From Prinsepia uniflora (taxonomy: Eukaryota; Streptophyta; Magnoliopsida; Rosales; Rosaceae), in the NCBI GenBank assembly GCA_032719365.1, contig CM064871.1:73946383-74010382 (forward strand): a stretch of 64,000 nucleotides of DNA. Direction: 5' to 3'. Both the position numbers and the translations under genes were made by a program. The notes below the pieces were generated by a model. It was given only the letters and a program-made list of their open reading frames with translations. It was not told where the DNA came from and searched no databases. Shown in pieces: positions 58,471 through 64,000 of this stretch (position 1 is its first letter; the number at the start of each line of letters is the position of its first letter).

Positions 58471-59071
58471 TAGGGGTGGGCACGGTGCGGTTCGATACGG
58501 ATATTGACAATATCTAAATCCAAATCGTTAAAATCTTAACGGTTCGATACGATTTGGATTTTCTAAAATTAGAAATAAAACCGTTTCAATCCAAACCGTT
58601 ACTAACAGTTTGGTTTGGATCGAAACGGTTTTAAACCGTTAAGGAATAAAAAAAATGAGGATATAGAAAAAATAAGGATACAAAAAAAAATCAATACGCA
58701 ATACTCAAAATATTATATATTAAGTTTGCTAAGTATTGAATTACAAACATTATCCTTATACTGAGATTTATCAAACAAACAAATTATTTATTAATATTTT
58801 TATTATACTCTTATATGAGTATACATATACTTATATGAGTACATTTAGGTATTCTTTTATTTTTATTAATTTTACTTTGTATTAATAATATATTTAAACA
58901 TTAATAAAAATTAATATATTCCTTAACGGTTCGGTTTGGATTTAATGAATTTCTAAAATGAAAATCCAAATCCAAACCGTTACTATCGGAACGGTTTGGA
59001 TTTTCAAACCGTTTTACTTTAACTGGTCAAACAGAAACCATTAGATAAATAACAGTTTGAATCGGATCGAT
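58471..59071. mobile_element. About 600-bp insertion of iterated AACCGTT/AACGGTT sequence
   Basis: Direct repeats TAGTCATAGG flank it (58461-58470, 59072-59081). The left end TAGGGGTGGGCAC resembles hAT termini, and the inside repeats TCCAAACCGTT and its complement many times. The right end is not a matching inverted repeat, so the element is truncated, or the class is wrong. Confidence 0.5.
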
Positions 59072-60033
59072 TAGTCATAGGAATAGTCGAGAAGAGATTA
59101 AGTTATTTAAAGAAAGACATCCCTTTCGGATCCATTGTATTCTAGGTTGGTTTCCAGGTCTTTGCAGAAGATCTTTGAAGAAATTTTGTTAGGTAAAAAG
59201 CAAACTAACAAAAAATTACTATGTTCATTCATTCTACTTTGACTCTCTCCTGATAGGCCACCTAAATAAGAAATTTTATTAAACAAAGAACTAGGCATGC
59301 GTCACTGGTTTTTCTGAAGTGGTATGTCACCTTTCGACTATGAATCGGCTTTAATTTCGGACTAAAATATGGTTGCAGAATTATGACTCATCACATCTTT
59401 CTGAAATTTAACCTATAAATATAGACTGTTTATGAAAATTTAAGGACCATATTTGTATTTTATTTTAATAATATATTTTAATATCATACTTTTGATTTAT
59501 CAAATTGACTTTATATATATATTGAAATCGTTCATTATTTAAATGCTTATTAGGCTAAATGCACCAGGAACACATCACTCTGCCTTAAAATACATCAAGT
59601 ACTGCAATTTGGGGCAATGTGCACAAGGAACGATTACACCGTCAAAACTGGTGCACTATTTAATAGTTGTTTTATTTAACGCCGTTTAAGATAGCTATGT
59701 AGTAGAGTATTTTGATCATTTGATCATATCTGTATCTTCTTCTTCCTTCATCCTCCATCTTCTTCAGGTATTAAAATTACAGTTTAAATTTGAGATTCAG
59801 AATTATATCTGAAATTAGAAAAGAAGATTCGAGTATCCAAGTAATCTACATTTTCTTATCTTTTTTTCTGTTTGTTTCCCATAAAAATCAGAAAAACGAA
59901 GAAACCATAAGTCCAACTTCAATTTTTACAGAAGATGAGTACTGGAATATGCAAGCAGCCGTTTGGCAGTTTCGGCGATTCCAACTTGGCCTCGTCTGGC
60001 GAAGCATGTGAGCAGGCAAAACCATCTTATTTT

Positions 60034-60622
60034 TGTTGAATCAAAGATTGAACTCGTCGCGAAAAGTCCTCACAATTCCTGCAAACAGCAAACAATTAGC
60101 TATCGTTGCCTCGATCGATTTACCTGGGGGGTTGTTCGACCAAGAACACTCCGATGCTTAAGTTAGCTTTGAGAGAGGAAAGGGATATACTTCGAAACGA
60201 AGAATCAACGTACCTGGAAATGAAATGTGCCTTGCTATTTATAGGAAAATCTTGGGAGTCTTGGAGCGTTCTGATTGGTCGGTTGAATATTTAATTAGTA
60301 AATAATATATTATTATTAAATATATTATTTAATAATTGTAATGATGGCTCATCATAATAGTAATGATATTTATTGTATTTTAATATTAATATTAATATTA
60401 ATTATCCATTATTAAGAATAACGATAATTAACTCTCGGGGAGAATATCAATATTACGGAGATTTTAACCCGATCAAATAACGTATTTAACTGGTAAATAG
60501 ATTATTTAATGTGCGGGTGTTTTTCAAATGATCAGCGTTATTGTCAAGGGCAATTTGGTCATTTTTAGGAATTACGGGACACGTGGCAGCTCCATAATTT
60601 TCGGATGATTTTGGGTTCCACA
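60034..60622 (-). mobile_element. Gypsy-like solo LTR nested in the MULE-like element
   Basis: It starts TGTTGAATCAAAG and ends GGGTTCCACA, with perfect ATTTT target duplications (60029-60033, 60623-60627). Its body (ACTCCGATGCTTAAGTTAGC, then CTATTTATAGG) parallels the gypsy LTR at 29546-30116, so a related family in the same orientation is likely. It is 589 bp with no internal region. Confidence 0.83.
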
Positions 60623-61031
60623 ATTTTGTTATCAAATTTTAAAATTCAAAATCCAAAAACCAAAAGATAAAAATAAATTTTTTTCTCTCCTTTCACTTTT
60701 TAAATGACAGGGCTTGGTTTCATGCCAAAGCGTCACTGAGAGGAATTTCACTAGCGGACACAGGTGGAGAAAAACAAGGCTTGCAAGCGTAAAGACGACA
60801 CTTGCAGAACCGTCGTTACTGACAATTTGCGAGGATAGGACGCGTCAGTTTGAAATCTCGCTAGGAAAAATCCCCTTCCTATCCTGCCAGTACTTAAATC
60901 CCCTTTCCCTCCAAATCTTCAAAAAATAACAATATGGCACCGTTTTTGTTCGGAGAAAATTTAGGAAAAAATATGAAGACAATTTTTTTTTTTCTGTTGT
61001 TCTGTTTTAATTTGGTTATTGATGATCGACA

Positions 61032-61572
61032 TGAGAATACGACTACATCGAAGTGATCGTCAAAAAAGAGAGGATGATAATCGACATCGATTTCATATCG
61101 GAATTCGAAAATGCTCAAGCGACGAAGAGTTACAAAGCGATTATGCATAGTCTTTCTTATATTTTCGTCGAAAAGCCCGCTCGCCTATCGAGGATCATTG
61201 TGATTGTGTTAGAGGCACCGAAGCAGAGCTTGAAGAAGAAGGGGATGTACATTCCGCCGTGCAGAAAACCTGAGTACATCAAAGCAAAATGGCTTTCTCC
61301 GCACGCCCGCGCCACAACAGCGCAGTCCGATTCAGTTCCTGAAATGACTTGGCCTCTGATCGACACCACCGATTGGACCGCATCAGGGCGGTTCGAACTT
61401 GATGGATGATATTAAGTTTCCTAAGCCGGTATTTGAGTTGTCAGAGAGCTCCGATGAGGAAGATAAGGATGTGGTGGTGGAGTGGAAGCTGTCTGAGCTG
61501 AAGCCGAACAGATCTCAGACCGGGATTAAGATCGTGATTGGTTTGGCTTCTGTTATGAAAGATGAGCCATAA
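61032..61572 (+). pseudogene. Captured DUF506 (PDDEXK_6) gene fragment
   Basis: The reading ...YIEVIVKKERMIIDIDFISE, ENAQATKSYKAIMHSLSYIF, LSRIIVIVLEAPKQSLKKKG and MYIPPCRKPEYIKAKWLSPH is the C-terminal half of plant DUF506 proteins. A frame change near 61030 and another near 61400 are needed. The tail then ends KIVIGLASVMKDEP and TAA at 61570-61572, which is also DUF506-like. The N-terminal half is missing. It lies between the MULE-like termini, so it was probably transduplicated from a host gene. Function of the family is not well established. Confidence 0.72.
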
Positions 61573-62034
61573 AATTTTGATATTTTTTTCTTTTCTGGGA
61601 TTTACTTTCTCCTTCTTGACTATAGGAACTAATTATCGAATATGCCTGTATATGCCTATATAGTAGCATAACAACCGTTTGATCCCTTCTATGTTTTTTT
61701 ATGTAAGAGTCGAATTTTACTGATAGCATAACACTGAAGATAACTCATCACATACTCATGCTGTCTCGAAAGCTGTGCGCTGCGCTGAGGTGAGCCATCT
61801 CCAGAACACAGAAGAAGATGGAGGAAAAAGATGAAGAAGATACAAATATGACCAAATGACCAAAATATCCTGCTACATAACTATCTTAAAAGGCGTTTAA
61901 TAAAACAACCTTTAAATTGTGTAACGGTTATAGGCGTTAAATAAGACAACTGTTAAATGATGCAACGGTTATGACGGTATAACCGTTCTTGATGCACATT
62001 GAGACAAATTGTAGTTTCGAATGCATTTAGTCTA

Positions 62035-62176
62035 ATAAACCTTCTTTAAATTAAATTAAGATCATCTCTAGAAAAAATTAATAAAATTGAAGGTTGGTCG
62101 TTTAGTCATATATATATATATAACAAATAAACAGTATACTACGAGAATCTTAATTTTTACAAAAAACGATGGTTTA
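62035..62176. other. Short AT-rich spacer
   Basis: A (TA)n run at about 62109-62121; nothing else. Confidence 0.5.
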
Positions 62177-64000
62177 TGTGACGACCCATCCCGAATTAAC
62201 GAGATTAATTAATAATTAATGACGGATTAGCGAGACTAATCGGAGATTAGACGAGGATTAGCGGACGTTCGGACGAAATGACAATTTTGCCCCTAGACTG
62301 GGCATATCGTTGACTTTTCGTTCAGGCGGTCAAATGGACTTTAACCAATGACCGTGACATAGTTCGTGACGTCACGAGTTTATAGACAGGTGGCACGCTC
62401 GATTCCAACGTCCGAGGAAAAAGTTATGACATTCGGAAGTTCAAGGGCATTTTGGTAATTTGGGCCAATAGTTGACTTCTGACCTGGAAGGTCCGATGGC
62501 CGAGGGCCGAAGACCGTTACATAGATCGGGACGATACGAATCCGTAGACATGCGGCACGTCGAATTCGGACGTTCGACGACGAAGTTACGGTGCACGGAA
62601 GTTCGAGGGAAATATTGCACGAATTACGAGACGGATGTCATTTGGATTCTAGTGGGCCCCAGATATTTAGTTCCTGCCCAATGGATGGGTGACAAGTGTC
62701 ACCCATCCACAGGCCATCATTTTCCCTTCATGCATCACACTCCCCTTCATCGACCATTTTCTTTGTTCCCAAACAACCCACCCGATCTCACTTCCACCCT
62801 TCACCCCAATCCAAAACCCAAACCCCTGTGCCATGCCTGAGAGACTAGAGAGTGTTGAGAGGCACTGAGGATGGCTGTTGGAGGCTGAAACCGCCTCAGA
62901 CGAGACACAAATCGAGAGGTATCGATTTTAACCGAATTTCACCCATTTTCCCTTTCTTGCATTATGGATCGATTTGGATGGTTTTAATGTGTTAAATAGG
63001 TTATTAGGACTGTGTTAGGATGGTTTTGGGAAGCTTTGGACGGCTGGGAAGCCATGGGTGAGTTTTGGAAACATTGAACCGTTTGGTTCAAAATCAAACC
63101 ATGGATTTTTATGGTTTTAACTTAGGTTTAGGGATTGGTTTAGATAGAAAACTTGAAAATAGGAAGTTTAGGATCGAAAAGGAGAAGATTGGACGAAAAA
63201 TGAGGGGTCTAGAGGGCCAGACAATCACGCCGGTCCAAATGGACCGGACTGCACAGTCAAACCGGCCAGATCGGTCTGATGCAAGGAAGAAGATGACTGC
63301 ACAGTGGCACGTGAGGCCTACGCGCAGTCTCTTCTGGGGGCGCATGCGGGCTCATGGTCACTCCTTTGGGGGTGGTTCCAACATGTAATTTCATCGATTC
63401 GATGTAACGAACGTTTTGGGACTGGTTTCGTGTCAATCGGACATCGTTTCGATATACTTCGGGTTATCCGAAGGTTTAGGATCGACTTTTAAAATAGTTA
63501 GAAATTCCGGAAAATTACGGAACTTTAGTGAGGGGTTATTTAAGTAGTTAGTAACCCTCTAAATTCATTTGGACAGGTTCGGGAATCCCGGAGGTGACGT
63601 TTGACCCGGGAGACGATTATAGCACGCGTATCGAGGCGCGGCTTCGGACGGTCTGTGAGTGGACCTTTCTTTCGAACTTGATGCATGCATAAATTTTTTA
63701 TAAGTGTTTTAATGTATGTTTTGTGATGCCATGAGTGCATTTGATTGTGGTAGCTTAGGATCGACATAATTGCACGTTTTTTGAGGTTTCGGTTTTATGT
63801 CGTACCTTTGCGTACTGCGTTTTCAATGAGGATTTAATGAACGGGTTTCAGATTTGGAAATATGAAATCGGGCACGAGACCCATTTGATTTACGAACTAT
63901 CGGACTTGGAGTCCATTTGAATTTACGAGGAATCGGACTGAGGGTCCATTTGTGTGATACGATCGGGCTGGGGGCCCAGTTGGTTTACGATTCGGATTTG
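62177..64000 (+). repeat. LTR of the 3-kb family, cut by the window end
   Basis: It starts TGTGACGACCCATCCCG and follows the family order: CAATTTTGCCCCTAG, GTTGACTTTTCG, GTCACGAGTTTATAGACAGG (62371-62390), the GTGAGTGGAC box (63655) and the micro-hairpin array. Whether it is solo or part of an element cannot be seen. Confidence 0.85.
63869..63977 (+). repeat. Micro-hairpin array, plus orientation, continuing off the window
   Basis: The units are GGGCACGAGACCC (imperfect), GGACT-TGG-AGTCC, GGAC-TGAGG-GTCC and GGGC-TGGGG-GCCC, each preceded by ATCG and followed by a T-rich linker with TTTACGA. It occupies the same place in the LTR as the array at 36875-37301. Confidence 0.8.

Larger units (their letters stand above)
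59552..62034. mobile_element. Pack-MULE-like element with long inverted termini
   Basis: The left terminus (59552-59767, starting GGCTAAATGCA) and right terminus (61811-62034, inverse GACTAAATGCA) are about 220-bp inverted repeats. Shared stretches are TTTAACGCC, TAAGATAG.TATGTAG and CCATCTTCTTC. Long inverted termini, no transposase and captured host sequence (a DUF506 fragment) fit a Pack-MULE. No convincing 9-bp target duplication was found. The left terminus has an extra partial internal duplication (GTGCACAAGGAACG). Confidence 0.75.

Noticed and set aside
59540..62045. 9-bp Mutator target duplication at the inverted termini
   Set aside because: Flanks TGCTTATTA and TAATAAACC do not match directly, so the MULE call rests on the inverted termini and cargo only.
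1..64000. tRNA, rRNA or CRISPR loci
   Set aside because: No cloverleaf-like tRNA gene, rRNA segment or spacer-repeat array was recognised. The only Pol III-like boxes belong to the SINE.

Overview
The window is nuclear DNA from a flowering plant, almost certainly a eudicot. The evidence is AT-rich intergenic sequence, GT-AG introns, TTTAGGG-type telo-boxes, and three plant-specific protein types: a C3H14/C3H15-like CCCH zinc finger, an RHA2-like RING-H2 protein and a LRK10L/WAK-type extracellular domain. About half of the window is transposable-element DNA, much of it nested. No species can be named from the sequence.

Left arm (1-22 kb). Two tandem decayed remnants of a CONSTANS-LIKE (COL9-type) B-box gene come first. 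An intact two-exon CCCH gene (3400-4982) with TATA box, two G-boxes and a probable leader intron follows. Next is a long gene-poor stretch holding a telo-box-bearing tandem duplication, a (GA)n tract, six copies of a 183-bp repeat, a MITE-like fold-back, a tiny poly(A) retroposition scar and an AT-rich dispersed repeat. Two minus-strand GUB_WAK loci follow (17988-19019 broken, 19417-20553 intact). The intact one ends in a membrane anchor and short basic tail and has no kinase. A SINE with perfect 11-bp target duplications closes the arm.

Repeat nest (22-51 kb). One family of LTR sequences (TGTAACGACCC...GGGTCCTGTCA, LTRs about 2-3.2 kb, no recognisable coding capacity) recurs throughout in both orientations. 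It appears as solo LTRs with target duplications, as one two-LTR element with primer-binding site and polypurine tract, and as fragments. A minus-strand Ty3/gypsy element (29546-49900, target duplication AGGAT) forms the core. It has 571/572-bp LTRs, primer-binding site, gag, protease, RNase H and integrase, and no reverse transcriptase. It was hit by a solo LTR in gag and by the two-LTR element in pol. Between its integrase and 3' LTR lies a plus-strand (antisense) gene with its own TATA box, leader intron, further introns, a Transposase_28-like ('putative gypsy type transposon') domain and a coiled coil.

Right arm (51-64 kb). There is an intact single-exon RHA2-like E3 ligase gene on the minus strand, a second copy of the AT-rich dispersed repeat, and a MULE-like element with roughly 220-bp inverted termini. 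The MULE-like element carries a captured DUF506 (PDDEXK_6) gene fragment and a nested 589-bp gypsy-like solo LTR. The window ends inside another LTR of the 3-kb family.

The most unusual signal is inside the LTRs of that family: tandem arrays of very short inverted repeats whose arms change together (GGGT/ACCC with GAGT/ACTC; GGGCC/GGCCC, GGGTC/GACCC, GGACT/AGTCC) while the spacer or linker stays nearly constant.
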